A DNA stretch of 64,000 nt, taken from the NCBI RefSeq assembly GCF_005048855.1, contig NZ_SUME01000001.1, positions 496,001 to 560,000 of the forward strand, in the 5' to 3' direction. A program made the position numbers and the translations under genes. This document shows, piece after piece, positions 35,372 through 44,558 of the stretch (position 1 is the stretch's first letter; each line of letters begins with the position of its first letter). Origin of the DNA: Sphingobacterium olei. Its GTDB lineage: Bacteria > Bacteroidota > Bacteroidia > Sphingobacteriales > Sphingobacteriaceae. The notes beneath the pieces were generated by a model that was not told where the DNA came from, made no database searches, and saw only the letters and a program-made list of their open reading frames with translations.

Positions 35372-35402
35372 CAAAAGTAGAAATTCTACCGTTATTTGCA
35401 AA
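35372..35402 (-). promoter_or_regulatory. Promoter of tRNA-Ser, TTTG-N19-TACTTTTG
   Basis: On the minus strand, TTTG (35399-35402) and TACTTTTG (35372-35379) are 19 bases apart, an exact Bacteroidota consensus, ending 4 bases before the tRNA. Confidence 0.85.
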
Positions 35403-35489
35403 ATTTATTTTGAAAAATATCACTCTCAACAGTACGCTAAGATCAATTCTGTTGATTGCTAGCTTTTTGCGAAAAAATACTTTTTTTAT

Positions 35490-35520
35490 TTTGCAAATAA
35501 CCTGCAAATAGCTACTTTTG
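35490..35520 (+). promoter_or_regulatory. Promoter of tRNA-Arg(TCT), TTTG-N19-TACTTTTG
   Basis: TTTG at 35490-35493 and TACTTTTG at 35513-35520 with a 19-base spacer. It has the same -7 sequence as the divergent tRNA-Ser promoter. Confidence 0.85.
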
Positions 35521-35535
35521 CTTCACCGAAAGGAG

Positions 35536-35609
35536 GCGCCCATAGCTCAGCTGGATAGAGCAACGGTTTTCTAAACCGTCGGTCACAGGTTCGAATCCTG
35601 TTGGGCGTA
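35536..35609 (+). tRNA. tRNA-Arg (anticodon TCT)
   Basis: 74 bases. The acceptor stem GCGCCCA/TGGGCGT includes one G-T pair and the discriminator is A. The anticodon arm ACGGT-TTTCTAA-ACCGT has anticodon TCT, and the T-loop is GTTCGAATC. CCA is not encoded. Confidence 0.95.
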
Positions 35610-35613
35610 CTGC

Positions 35614-35652
35614 AAATGAGGCTTTTCTACATGCTTTAGAAAAGCCTCATTT
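35614..35652 (+). terminator. Terminator of tRNA-Arg(TCT)
   Basis: A 16-bp stem (AAATGAGGCTTTTCTA and its complement) around a 7-base loop, starting 4 bases after the tRNA and followed by CTTT. Confidence 0.85.
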
Positions 35653-35785
35653 CTTTAATAGAAATCGTCAGAATTCGGATACCACATCTAGGAGAACTGG
35701 CATAGCATTTTAATAACCTGCTGATATTTGCTATATATTGGTTAATACTACTAAAAAACATTTTCTCTTTTCTTCCACATTTGGA

Positions 35786-35980
35786 CTACATTTCAAAATA
35801 CCAGCCTTCTTTTTTTGCGGACTTGTACGACATTACAGAATATTTGTCGTCTTTTTTTGTGTTGTCGAACACGGTTTGTAAAGAAGTGTCCGTTTTTAAT
35901 TTGGTTGTGCTAGACTCCGTTGAAGAATAAAAACGACGTTTGAAGCATTTGGGGTTGTTTTCATCATTAAAAAATGATTT
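35786..35980 (-). pseudogene. C-terminal coding remnant, unknown family
   Basis: The minus strand is open for 64 codons after an in-frame stop, without an ATG in the first half. Text such as NPKCFKRRFYSSTES and DDKYSVMSYKSAKKEGWYFEM, ending in a stop, looks like the C-terminus of a real protein. The rest of the 35653-36127 gap shows nothing recognisable apart from a possible -7 box (TAAATTTG, 36068-36075) for the S9 peptidase gene. Confidence 0.35.
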
Positions 35981-36127
35981 TCAACCATCCGGTATTTTTA
36001 GAAGCATAGTTAGATACTTTTTATTGGTATTAAAACCAAAATATGAAAAAAGGAAATATTTAAAAATTAAATTTGTTGTAACAAAGTTGATGTTTATGAC
36101 ACTAATCATTTAAATAAATTAACACGG

Positions 36128-38395
36128 ATGAAGAATTCTATTTTAATTGCAGTATGTGTAATTTTGGGGATGACAAATAGTTTTGCCCAAATAAAAGGAG
36201 ATTGGAAAGGAACCCTAGAGTTACAGGGCGTTTCTCTGGATTTAATCTTCCATATCACAGAAAAGGACGGAAAGTTAAAAGGAACTATGGATGTGCCTAC
36301 TCAGGGGGCAATGGGGTTACCTTTAACGGAAGTTAAATTTGAAAATTCGCTGTTGATGTTGTCCCAAACTCAAGCAGGCATCAAGTACGAAGGTACTTTG
36401 ACGGGCGACAAGGTAGAAGGTGAATTTTTACAGGGAGGCATGAAGTTCCCGTTGAATCTGGAAAAGGCGATTCTCAGTAAACCCGGGGATACCACTTTAG
36501 TATCGTCATCTGCTGATTTGGCCGCCTTGGCTTTATTAGCCGATGGCAATTACAAGTATAAGGTGGAGGATTACTTTGCTAGACCTAAATCTTCTAGTTT
36601 CCAACTTTCGCCTAATGGTAAATACCTATCCTATATGGAGAAAGACGATCAGAACAAAAGGCATGTGATGATAAAAGAGATCGCTACTGGTAAAATTGCT
36701 CGTGCAATAGAGGAGAAGAAGGAGCTAATACGGGGATACGGATGGATTAATGACAATCGCTTAGTCTATGTCATGGACAAAGGAGGTGATGAGAACTATC
36801 ACTTATATGCTGTGGATCTAGATGGCAATAACAATGTTGACCTTACGCCATACGAAGGAGTGCAAGCGAGTATTTTGAATCTGCTAAAGGAACAGAAGGA
36901 TTTTATGATCATATCCATGAATAAGGATAATAAACAAGTGTTCGAACCATACAAGGTCAACGTGAACACAGGCGAACTGGTTAAACTTTTTACGAATGAC
37001 GACCCTGCTAACCCGATAGCGGGTTACGATTTTGATAAAGACGGTAATCTTCGTGGATACAGCAAAATGCAGAATGGAATCAATCAGCAATATTTCTATA
37101 AAGTAAATGGAGCTGCTGATTTTGATTTGTTCCATACCACAAAATGGGACGATAGTTTTTCGGTATTATCCTTCAACTACGCAAGCGAAAATCCAGACGA
37201 TGCATATGTGTTGACCAATCTGGATTCGGATAAAGCACGTATCATATTGTATGATTTTAAGACTAAAAACAATCTAAAAGAAATATATTCCAACGAAGAT
37301 TTTGATGCTTCTATTTTAGGCCTTTCTCGCAAGCGTAATTGGGAAATTGATTATTTAGGCTATGAGGGGGAGAAATTGCTTATCGAACCGATAAGCACTG
37401 TATTTAAAAAAATTTATGCTAATGTAACTAAACAATTTCCAAACCATCAATTTTCTATTACAGGTAAAACGGATAACGAAGATCAGTACCTTATATTAGT
37501 GCAGAGTGATAAATTGTATGGTAAATATTACAGCTATTATGCCTCTTCCGGTAAGCTGGAATTGCTTTATGATTTGATGCCGCAATTGAAGGAAGAAGAT
37601 ATGGCTGAAATGCGCCCAATAAAATTCGAAACGCGAGATGGCTTAACCATTCATGGGTATATTACATTGCCTAAAGCTGCAGTAGAAGGAAAAAAAGTCC
37701 CTCTTGTAGTAAATCCACATGGCGGCCCACAAGGAATTAGAGACAGCTGGGGATTTAATCCGGAGACACAACTGTTTGCAAGTCGTGGATATGCTACTTT
37801 GCAGGTGAATTTTCGTATTTCGGGTGGATACGGAAAAGAGTTTTTGCGGGCAGGTTTTAAACAAATTGGCCGTAAAGCAATGGATGATGTAGAAGACGGT
37901 GTAAAGTATGCCATTGAACAAGGTTGGGCAGATAAAGATAATGTTGCTATTTACGGCGGAAGTCACGGAGGTTATGCTACATTGATGGGATTGATTAAAA
38001 CACCGGATTTGTACAAGGCAGGGGTAGACTATGTAGGGGTATCCAATATTTATACATTCTTTGAGTCGTTTCCAGAATATTGGAAACCTTATAAGGAGAT
38101 GATAAAAGAAATTTGGTATGATTTGGACAATCCTGAAGAGGCCATAATTGCTAAGGAAGTGTCTCCAGTTTTCCATTTGGATAGAATTAAAGCTCCGTTA
38201 TTTGTAGTGCAAGGTGCAAATGATCCACGTGTAAAAATTGCTGAATCAGATCAAATTGTCAAGGCTTTACGTGATAAAGGCGTTGATGTACCTTATATGG
38301 TGAAGTACGACGAAGGACACGGTTTTGCAAAAGAAGCGAATAGTATCGATTTTTATAAATCAATGCTTGGATTTTTTAGTAAGTATCTTAACTAA
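36128..38395 (+). CDS. S9 family peptidase (prolyl oligopeptidase) with N-terminal extra domain
   Basis: A 755-residue protein with a signal peptide ending SFAQ (about residue 20). Residues 20-115 form a small beta-rich domain (GDWKGTLELQGVSLDLIF...GTLTGDKVEGEF) repeated in many Bacteroidota hydrolases. A beta-propeller follows (about 150-480), then a C-terminal alpha/beta hydrolase domain. The triad is visible: serine in GGSHGGYATLMG, aspartate in GANDPRVK and histidine in DEGHGF. It probably cleaves peptides in the periplasm and is monocistronic with its own terminator. Confidence 0.93.
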   Translation: MKNSILIAVCVILGMTNSFAQIKGDWKGTLELQGVSLDLIFHITEKDGKLKGTMDVPTQGAMGLPLTEVKFENSLLMLSQTQAGIKYEGTLTGDKVEGEFLQGGMKFPLNLEKAILSKPGDTTLVSSSADLAALALLADGNYKYKVEDYFARPKSSSFQLSPNGKYLSYMEKDDQNKRHVMIKEIATGKIARAIEEKKELIRGYGWINDNRLVYVMDKGGDENYHLYAVDLDGNNNVDLTPYEGVQASILNLLKEQKDFMIISMNKDNKQVFEPYKVNVNTGELVKLFTNDDPANPIAGYDFDKDGNLRGYSKMQNGINQQYFYKVNGAADFDLFHTTKWDDSFSVLSFNYASENPDDAYVLTNLDSDKARIILYDFKTKNNLKEIYSNEDFDASILGLSRKRNWEIDYLGYEGEKLLIEPISTVFKKIYANVTKQFPNHQFSITGKTDNEDQYLILVQSDKLYGKYYSYYASSGKLELLYDLMPQLKEEDMAEMRPIKFETRDGLTIHGYITLPKAAVEGKKVPLVVNPHGGPQGIRDSWGFNPETQLFASRGYATLQVNFRISGGYGKEFLRAGFKQIGRKAMDDVEDGVKYAIEQGWADKDNVAIYGGSHGGYATLMGLIKTPDLYKAGVDYVGVSNIYTFFESFPEYWKPYKEMIKEIWYDLDNPEEAIIAKEVSPVFHLDRIKAPLFVVQGANDPRVKIAESDQIVKALRDKGVDVPYMVKYDEGHGFAKEANSIDFYKSMLGFFSKYLN

Positions 38396-38412
38396 TAAAG
38401 TATGCAGGCAGT

Positions 38413-38445
38413 ATAAAAGCATTCCATAAGCGGGAATGCTTTTAT
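38413..38445 (+). terminator. Terminator of the S9 peptidase gene
   Basis: A 13-bp stem ATAAAAGCATTCC with its complement, loop of 7 bases, then GTTTTT. Confidence 0.85.
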
Positions 38446-38528
38446 GTTTTTAAGAAAGTTGCTTCTGGGAGACGGTGGAGGAAAGCCGAGTTTACTTTCA
38501 ACTGTACAACTGAACGCATGCTGTCCGG

Positions 38529-38560
38529 TTTGCTAATGCAAAGCATTTTGCTTATGTTTG
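38529..38560 (+). promoter_or_regulatory. Glycosyltransferase promoter with spacer palindrome
   Basis: TTTG (38529-38532), a 20-base spacer and TATGTTTG (38553-38560). The spacer contains the palindrome AATGC-AAA-GCATT (38535-38547), 5 bases before the -7 box, as in the gpmI and coaA promoters. The ATG is 60 bases downstream. Confidence 0.7.
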
Positions 38561-38619
38561 GTTGGAAACGAAAACATTTTTGATTCTTTTCTACTTATTA
38601 GAATAACATAGAATTAAAC

Positions 38620-40839
38620 ATGAAAATCGCTTATATTAGTACCTACGCCCCGAGACAATGTGGAATAGCTACCTTTGCCCACGACATTCTTTCCGCTATT
38701 TCTTTTAATGATCAAGATAAAAAAATAGACCAACATGTTTTTGCATTGACAGACGAGGGAGAAATATATGATTATCCTGACGACGTCGTATTTTCAATTG
38801 CCCAACATACATTGGCGGATTATATTAAAGCAGCTGAATACATTAATCAGCATCAATATGATGTTTGTGTATTGGAACATGAGTACGGTATATTTGGAGG
38901 AAAAAGCGGTGATTTTATACTTTCACTAATTGACAACCTTGACATTCCACTTGTTGTTAACCTACATACTGTCCTGAAAAGGCCGTCGGTCGATGAGAGG
39001 TCAATTTTAAATCGCATAGCACAGCGGGCTTCGAAGCTTGTGGTGATGAGTCAATTTGCTATTGAGTTACTTACCCAAGTTTATAAGATTAAAGAAACGA
39101 AAATACTTTTGATTCCCCACGGTGTACCCCAATTTTCGGTCGAGCACCAAGATGCCAAACAGAAACTAAACCTGTCGGATCGCAAAGTCATTATGACTTT
39201 TGGTTTCATTGGTAGGAGCAAAGGAATCGACGTCGCGATAAAAGCACTACCAGCTTTAGTTGCTAAATTCCCGGAGGTGCTATACTTAGTTGTTGGTAAA
39301 ACACATCCAACAACCCTGAAAAGAACCGGAGAGGAATACCGACATTATTTAGAAGAACTGGTAGAAGAGCTGAACCTGCAAAACAATGTCCGCTTTGTCA
39401 ATTTATTTGTTGATATAGCAGATCTATCGCTTTACTTATCTGCCTGCGACATATATATCACGCCCTATGTCAATGAAGCTCAGATCACTAGCGGTACACT
39501 ATCTTTTGCAGTTGGTGCCGGAGCTGCAGTGTTGTCTACTCCATACTGGCACGCAAAAGAAATGCTCGCAGAGGGGAGGGGCGTGCTGTTTAACTTTAAC
39601 GACGATAAAAAACTAGCACATATATTGTTGGATCTTTTTTCCAATCCGGATAAGCTGGACACCGTCCGGCAGAAGGCTTACTTGTATGGGCAGGAACTTT
39701 CTTGGAATAAATTAGGTGTTAGGTATATTAACCTTTTTGAGCGGGTGGTTTTGCGGCAAGTGGAAGAAGATGCTGTAAATCAGCTAAAAAAAATAGCGTT
39801 GTATTTCCCAGAATTTGATCTTACACATATCAAAAGATTGACTAACCATGTCGGTATTCTGCAGCATGCCAAGTATGCCACGCCAAACTATCACCACGGT
39901 TATTGCCTGGATGATAATTCTCGAGCTATGCTATTGGCGTTAATGGCCTATGAGTTATATCCGTCAGAAGAGCTGGAGGGACTAATTTCAACCTATCTAA
40001 ATTATGTGCATTATATGCAACTGGATAGCGGTAAATTTAGAAACTTTATGTCCTTTTCTAACGAATTTCTGGATGACGAGGGTACCGAAGATTCGTTCGG
40101 CCGTACTATCTGGTCTTTGGGGTATTTGCTGAAAGCAGCACCGTTCAATAGTTTTTATCAGATGGGAAAAGAGCTTTTCTTCAACGCCGTTCCCCACTTT
40201 AAAACGATGAAATCCGTACGAGCAGTAGCCTATAACATAATGGGGGTAACCTATTATCTTGAGCACCAGCCTAACGATAAGGATGTATTAGCAGAACTGA
40301 GCGCAATGGCGCATTATATTGTCAGTGAATATCGACAGAATTCAGGTGAAAACTGGCAATGGTTTGAAAAGATAATTTCGTATGATAATGCACTTTTACC
40401 GTTAAGCATTTTAAGGGCAGGGACGATTTTGAAGGACGATGTGCTCATAGAAGTAGGAATGGAGAGTTTTAAATTTCTGGATCAGTTAATTTTCGAAAAA
40501 GGATACTTATCCATTATAGGAAATACAAAATGGTATGTGGAAGGGGCCGAAAGAAGCAAATTCGGACAGCAGCCTATTGAGGTTTCCACCGTCATATTGC
40601 TCTACGATCAAACGCACAAGATAACGCAAGACGAAAAATACCTTACGAAGATGATAAGTTCATTTCAATGGTTTTTAGGTAAAAATGAGCTTCACCTCAG
40701 TTTGTATGATCCAGAAACGAAAGGATGCTGCGATGGATTGGAGAGCCATGGCGTAAACCGCAACCAAGGGGCGGAAAGCACGATCTGTTTCTGGATTTCA
40801 TACATGCATGTAAAACGGGTGCTCACTGCACTGACCTAA
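38620..40839 (+). CDS. Glycosyltransferase family 4 fused to a helical glycosidase-like domain
   Basis: A 739-residue cytosolic protein. Residues 1-375 are a GT-B retaining glycosyltransferase: YAPRQCGIATFAHDIL at the start, LIPHGVP, and a donor-site block TFGFIGRSKGIDVAIKALP. The usual E-X7-E appears as EAQITSGTLSFAVGAGAAVLSTPY. Residues about 400-739 form a mostly helical domain with HGYCLDDNSRAMLLAL, GTEDSFGRTIWSLGYLL and GAESTICFWIS, resembling (alpha/alpha)6 glycosidase-type barrels. The gene overlaps the convergent GH130 gene by 4 bases. This pairing suggests synthesis and phosphorolysis of a mannose-containing glycan, inferred from context only. Confidence 0.87.
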   Translation: MKIAYISTYAPRQCGIATFAHDILSAISFNDQDKKIDQHVFALTDEGEIYDYPDDVVFSIAQHTLADYIKAAEYINQHQYDVCVLEHEYGIFGGKSGDFILSLIDNLDIPLVVNLHTVLKRPSVDERSILNRIAQRASKLVVMSQFAIELLTQVYKIKETKILLIPHGVPQFSVEHQDAKQKLNLSDRKVIMTFGFIGRSKGIDVAIKALPALVAKFPEVLYLVVGKTHPTTLKRTGEEYRHYLEELVEELNLQNNVRFVNLFVDIADLSLYLSACDIYITPYVNEAQITSGTLSFAVGAGAAVLSTPYWHAKEMLAEGRGVLFNFNDDKKLAHILLDLFSNPDKLDTVRQKAYLYGQELSWNKLGVRYINLFERVVLRQVEEDAVNQLKKIALYFPEFDLTHIKRLTNHVGILQHAKYATPNYHHGYCLDDNSRAMLLALMAYELYPSEELEGLISTYLNYVHYMQLDSGKFRNFMSFSNEFLDDEGTEDSFGRTIWSLGYLLKAAPFNSFYQMGKELFFNAVPHFKTMKSVRAVAYNIMGVTYYLEHQPNDKDVLAELSAMAHYIVSEYRQNSGENWQWFEKIISYDNALLPLSILRAGTILKDDVLIEVGMESFKFLDQLIFEKGYLSIIGNTKWYVEGAERSKFGQQPIEVSTVILLYDQTHKITQDEKYLTKMISSFQWFLGKNELHLSLYDPETKGCCDGLESHGVNRNQGAESTICFWISYMHVKRVLTALT

Positions 40840-42302
40840 GATTCGATCAATGCGGTAAGAAGTTCTTCCAATTCAATAGTTGCATAGGTTGAAGCGTAAT
40901 CGGACATAGCGTACGGTATGATTAAATGACCATTATGTACGATCTGTCCACAGGAATATACCACATTCGGCACATAACCTTCGCGTTCCTCCGCATTGGG
41001 ATATAATAGCGGTTCCTTGAGCTTACCAATAATTTTAGTAGGGTCCTCTAGATCGAGTAGTATCGCACTAATGGTATATTCCCGCATTGGTCCCACGCTG
41101 TGGGTAAGTAAGAGCCAGCCCTTATCCGTCTCTATTGGCGATCCGCAGTTACCGAGCTGTATAAACTCCCAAGGGTATTCAGGACCGGTAAGCAGGGTGA
41201 TGTCCTGTTGCCAGTTATTGATATTGTCGGAAAAAGCGATATAATTATTTTCGCCGTCGACGCGACAAAGCATCGCGTACCTTCCATTAATTTTTCGAGG
41301 AAAGAGTGCTGCACCTTTATTTGCTATCTTGCCATTGATGGGCAGTACTTTGAAATGTATAAAATCTTTCGTTGACAACAATTTTGGCAATATGGTGAAA
41401 CCATCATATGCCGTGTACGTCGCATAGTACGTGACTCTATCTTTTTCATCGATAAACCGCACGAAGCGCGCATCTTCGATACCTCTTTGTTCCGTATCAC
41501 TGATCGGGAAAATAACGCGTTCTGAAATCGACGTGTCTAAAGAATAGGTCATTTCATAGTGGGACGAAGCAAGCCACATTATCTGATTCATTAGCGTTAT
41601 GCCATCTAGACTTAACTCATTTTCACGTTGCATCTCGATCACATATCGACGCAACTCTTCATACGTGAATGTATCCGTCAGCTTATTTCTAATAATATCT
41701 AAAACGTGTTCTTCCGGATAATGCATTTGTAGCAACTTATTGACAAAATCGTCCTTTTGGTAGCGATGGCTTTTTATCACTTTAGGTTTTTCCAATAAGG
41801 CGCCTGCTGTATCTTGTTTAATATTTAAATCGTTATCGATGACAGCAGACCGAAATACGATAGACGAAACATGACCTTCGCCAGTAGCTCTAAAACTCAA
41901 AATTATCCTTTTTTCACCGTCACGCAGTTGTGTCTGGTCGATCGCTTCTACTACCGAAGGATTGAAAAAAGCGGCAGCTTCGATAGAGTATTCCATCGTG
42001 AAATAGGAGCCGATAAGTAGCTTTTGCTTGTATGAAATATCAGTATCTCGGATATTCATACCATGAAGTAGAGATTGTGTACGTTTATAGTTTTTTTCTA
42101 AAATAGAAACCACACTGCGATGACGTTTTGAAAAATTACGTAGTACCTGATTCAATGTGTCCGCCTGTTGCTCTCTACTCATACTCAACACGCGATTCAC
42201 CACTTTACTAGAGCGTTCTACACTCAGGTTAAAATAGCGCGCTAATACACGTTTTGGATCAGGTTTGAAGAATATGTTTTTTCTGATAATATTAAGGGTC
42301 AT
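40836..42302 (-). CDS. Glycoside hydrolase family 130 (mannoside phosphorylase-like)
   Basis: A 488-residue protein. The GH130 five-bladed propeller occupies about residues 150-480: GIEDARFVRF (catalytic Asp region), YATYTAYDGF, NKGAALFPRKINGRYAMLCR, GNCGSPIETDKGWLLLTHSVG and AEEREGYVPNVVYSCG. About 140 helical residues precede it. GH130 enzymes phosphorolyse or hydrolyse beta-mannosides; the linkage is not evident. No signal peptide is seen, so it is cytosolic. It converges on the glycosyltransferase gene with a 4-base overlap, so the two genes' transcripts would be antisense at their ends. Confidence 0.9.
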   Translation of the reverse strand: MTLNIIRKNIFFKPDPKRVLARYFNLSVERSSKVVNRVLSMSREQQADTLNQVLRNFSKRHRSVVSILEKNYKRTQSLLHGMNIRDTDISYKQKLLIGSYFTMEYSIEAAAFFNPSVVEAIDQTQLRDGEKRIILSFRATGEGHVSSIVFRSAVIDNDLNIKQDTAGALLEKPKVIKSHRYQKDDFVNKLLQMHYPEEHVLDIIRNKLTDTFTYEELRRYVIEMQRENELSLDGITLMNQIMWLASSHYEMTYSLDTSISERVIFPISDTEQRGIEDARFVRFIDEKDRVTYYATYTAYDGFTILPKLLSTKDFIHFKVLPINGKIANKGAALFPRKINGRYAMLCRVDGENNYIAFSDNINNWQQDITLLTGPEYPWEFIQLGNCGSPIETDKGWLLLTHSVGPMREYTISAILLDLEDPTKIIGKLKEPLLYPNAEEREGYVPNVVYSCGQIVHNGHLIIPYAMSDYASTYATIELEELLTALIES

Positions 42303-42482
42303 AAAGATATTTTTATTATATAACGGTAAAAGATTGTAAATTGTTTGAAATTAATTTATAATCTGTTAAGACGAAGATATACTAATTTTACGGGAATAAA
42401 AATGAGACGCATGAATTGCCAATATTTGTGTTGAAAACAAAAAAAATATACCAAAAGAATAAAGAAGTTTAACTTTACATAT

Positions 42483-43274
42483 ATGAAGCAAAAAATATCT
42501 TTAGTATTGGGAAGCGGCGGTGCACGGGGCATTACACAAATAGGTGTTATTAAGCTTTTGGAGGAACGGGAGCTGGAGATTGACGAAATTGTAGGATGCT
42601 CTATAGGTTCCTTGGTAGGTGCAGCTTATGCAGCAGGAAAAGTAGGTTTGCTCGGTGACTGGATGAGTAAGTTGACAAAAAGAGATGTCTTTAGATTACT
42701 TGATTTCTCCAATCCGAGGTATGGTCTATTAAAAGGTATGCGTGTATTGGATACATTGCATGAGGTTTTTGGAGATGTTAATATCGAAGACCTCCCTATC
42801 AAATATACTGCAGTAGCTACAGATTTGCGAAATGATAGGGAGGTGCTTATTCGGGAGGGGAGTATATATCAGGCCATCAGGGCTTCCATTGCCATACCTG
42901 CTGTATTTACCGGAATTGATCTGAAGGATCGTTATTTGGTAGATGGAGGGGTCTTAAATCCTGTACCTGTTAACCACGTGCAGAATAAGACGAATATTAT
43001 TGTTGCAGTCAATTTAGACGGCCGCCCGGATGCAACTTCAGCCAAAGTATTTGGGAAATTGAATGCAATAGCTTTATTGCAAGAGTCTTATTATGCTATG
43101 CGTCGGAGATTGAGTGAAATGAGTTTAGAACTTTATAAGCCAGATTATACAGTTCATATTCCGCATAATATGGCCGGCATATGGGATTTTCCCCGCTCTG
43201 CTGAACTTATTAAAAAGGGACATGAACTCGCAAAAGATGCTATTCCAAACGATCTCTTAAAAAAGTATGGCTAG
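42483..43274 (+). CDS. Patatin-like phospholipase
   Basis: A 263-residue protein of the RssA/YlbK type. The oxyanion hole is GSGGARGITQIG, the nucleophile is in GCSIGSLVGAAYAAG (about residue 41), and the dyad aspartate is in VDGGVLNPVPV. Residues IPHNMAGIWDFPRSAELIKKGHELA close the domain. The family hydrolyses acyl esters of lipids near the membrane; no signal peptide is seen. It is monocistronic, with TAACTTTA just before the start as a poor -7 box. Confidence 0.92.
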   Translation: MKQKISLVLGSGGARGITQIGVIKLLEERELEIDEIVGCSIGSLVGAAYAAGKVGLLGDWMSKLTKRDVFRLLDFSNPRYGLLKGMRVLDTLHEVFGDVNIEDLPIKYTAVATDLRNDREVLIREGSIYQAIRASIAIPAVFTGIDLKDRYLVDGGVLNPVPVNHVQNKTNIIVAVNLDGRPDATSAKVFGKLNAIALLQESYYAMRRRLSEMSLELYKPDYTVHIPHNMAGIWDFPRSAELIKKGHELAKDAIPNDLLKKYG

Positions 43275-43319
43275 CCTTATAGAACTAATCTTCGGCCATT
43301 GTGTTTACGCTTTCACAAT

Positions 43320-44144
43320 TTAATATTCGAGTAAAAAGGCATTCATCTGCTTGTTGAAAGCTAGGGGATCTTCGACGTTGGGAAGATGTCCGCAATTCTC
43401 CAATTCGGTGAATTGTGATCGCTCTATTTTTTCGTGCATGTGTTCCATTGGCTCTCTAGGTGTAATTTTATCAAGAGATCCCCGTAAGAGTAAAGTAGGC
43501 ACATTTATTTTTTTTAATACTTCTGAAGTATCTGTGCGCGCAGCGAGTGCCAAAAGCGTGGCGCATATATTGTTTACGGTATTGCGTCGAATGCTGCTTT
43601 TGATCATTTCAATAGCTTCGGGTTGCTTTTCAATGCTATCTTTGGCAAAGAGGTTGTCGATAAAGCCAATGGCGAAAGGCCGACGCCCATGTTGGAGGAC
43701 AGATTGTATTGTGTCAAAGCGCTTCTGTTTTCCGGCGTTGTCATCTGCTAGATGATGGGTGTCAGATAATATTAATCCTTTTATTTTTTCAGGGAACAAT
43801 TCATAAGCACGAAGAGCAATATAACCACCCATCGATATCCCGCATAGAGTAACATTATTCAAGTCCAGTTTCTCTATAAATACTTTGAGGTCTTTTGCAA
43901 AAACGTCAATACTAAAAAAACCATGACCACTTGTCGTTAGTCCGTGTCCACGTATATCTACTGCAATGCCGGTGATGTTATCTTCCAAGGATTCCAGCTG
44001 ATCCTTCCACATGTTTTTATTAAAAGGAAATCCATGAAGGAAAACTATAGTTTTCTCATTTTTCTCGATTGCTTTTTTTATATAGTAAGAGATGCTGATA
44101 TCACCAATTCGGATCTTATTCGTACGAATTATACGTTCTGCCAT
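43320..44144 (-). CDS. Alpha/beta-fold hydrolase
   Basis: A 274-residue protein. The oxyanion block is FLHGFPFNKNMW, the nucleophile elbow CGISMGGYIALRAYE (about residue 104), the acid LRGSLDKITP, and the histidine NCGHLPNVEDPLAF. The cap helices between suggest a PcaD/BioH-like esterase or lactonase. No signal peptide is present. It stands alone, facing the patatin gene. The substrate is unknown. Confidence 0.9.
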   Translation of the reverse strand: MAERIIRTNKIRIGDISISYYIKKAIEKNEKTIVFLHGFPFNKNMWKDQLESLEDNITGIAVDIRGHGLTTSGHGFFSIDVFAKDLKVFIEKLDLNNVTLCGISMGGYIALRAYELFPEKIKGLILSDTHHLADDNAGKQKRFDTIQSVLQHGRRPFAIGFIDNLFAKDSIEKQPEAIEMIKSSIRRNTVNNICATLLALAARTDTSEVLKKINVPTLLLRGSLDKITPREPMEHMHEKIERSQFTELENCGHLPNVEDPLAFNKQMNAFLLEY

Positions 44145-44302
44145 AAAAAATAATAAAATATAAATATATTGATATCAACAATATAGCGAAAAGATTGTTT
44201 TTAAACAATGAAAAAAGCTAAAAATAATTTGCTAAATTTAAAAAAGTGTCGATATTTGCATCACTAAAACCAATAAATCACGTTGGTTTTGAATAAAATG
44301 CT

Positions 44303-44376
44303 GCGCTCATAGCTTAATTGGATAGAGCACCTGACTACGGATCAGGAGGTTAGGGGTTCGACTCCCTTTGAGCGCA
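44303..44376 (+). tRNA. tRNA-Arg (anticodon ACG), copy 1
   Basis: 74 bases. Acceptor GCGCTCA/TGAGCGC, discriminator A, anticodon loop CTACGGA with ACG, T-loop GTTCGACTC. The sequence is identical to copy 2 at 44559. A conserved upstream word ATATTTGCATCAC lies about 40 bases before both copies. Confidence 0.95.
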
Positions 44377-44480
44377 CATTATTTCTTCCTAAAACGTAAT
44401 AATCTACTTTTTTTTCTTTATGAGGCGTAATTATCGGATAATTTGCGTTATTATATTGAATCTTAAAATGTAAAAAAAAG

Positions 44481-44512
44481 TTTGTGATAAACTAGATAAT
44501 TCTCTATATTTG
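44481..44512 (+). promoter_or_regulatory. Promoter of tRNA-Arg(ACG) copy 2
   Basis: TTTG (44481-44484), 20-base spacer, TATATTTG (44505-44512). The corresponding -7 box of copy 1 reads GATATTTG, a weaker match. Confidence 0.6.
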
Positions 44513-44558
44513 CATCACCAAAACAGAAAAGGCTGTTAGTCATGAAGTGATGGTTGCC

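Noticed and set aside
29826..35923. Shared word TAGACTCCGTT at about 29828 and 35911
   Set aside because: Eleven bases shared once over 6 kb is within chance; flanks do not match.
37643..38176. 177-codon minus-strand frame
   Set aside because: Opposite the catalytic domain of the S9 peptidase; the translation has no domain.
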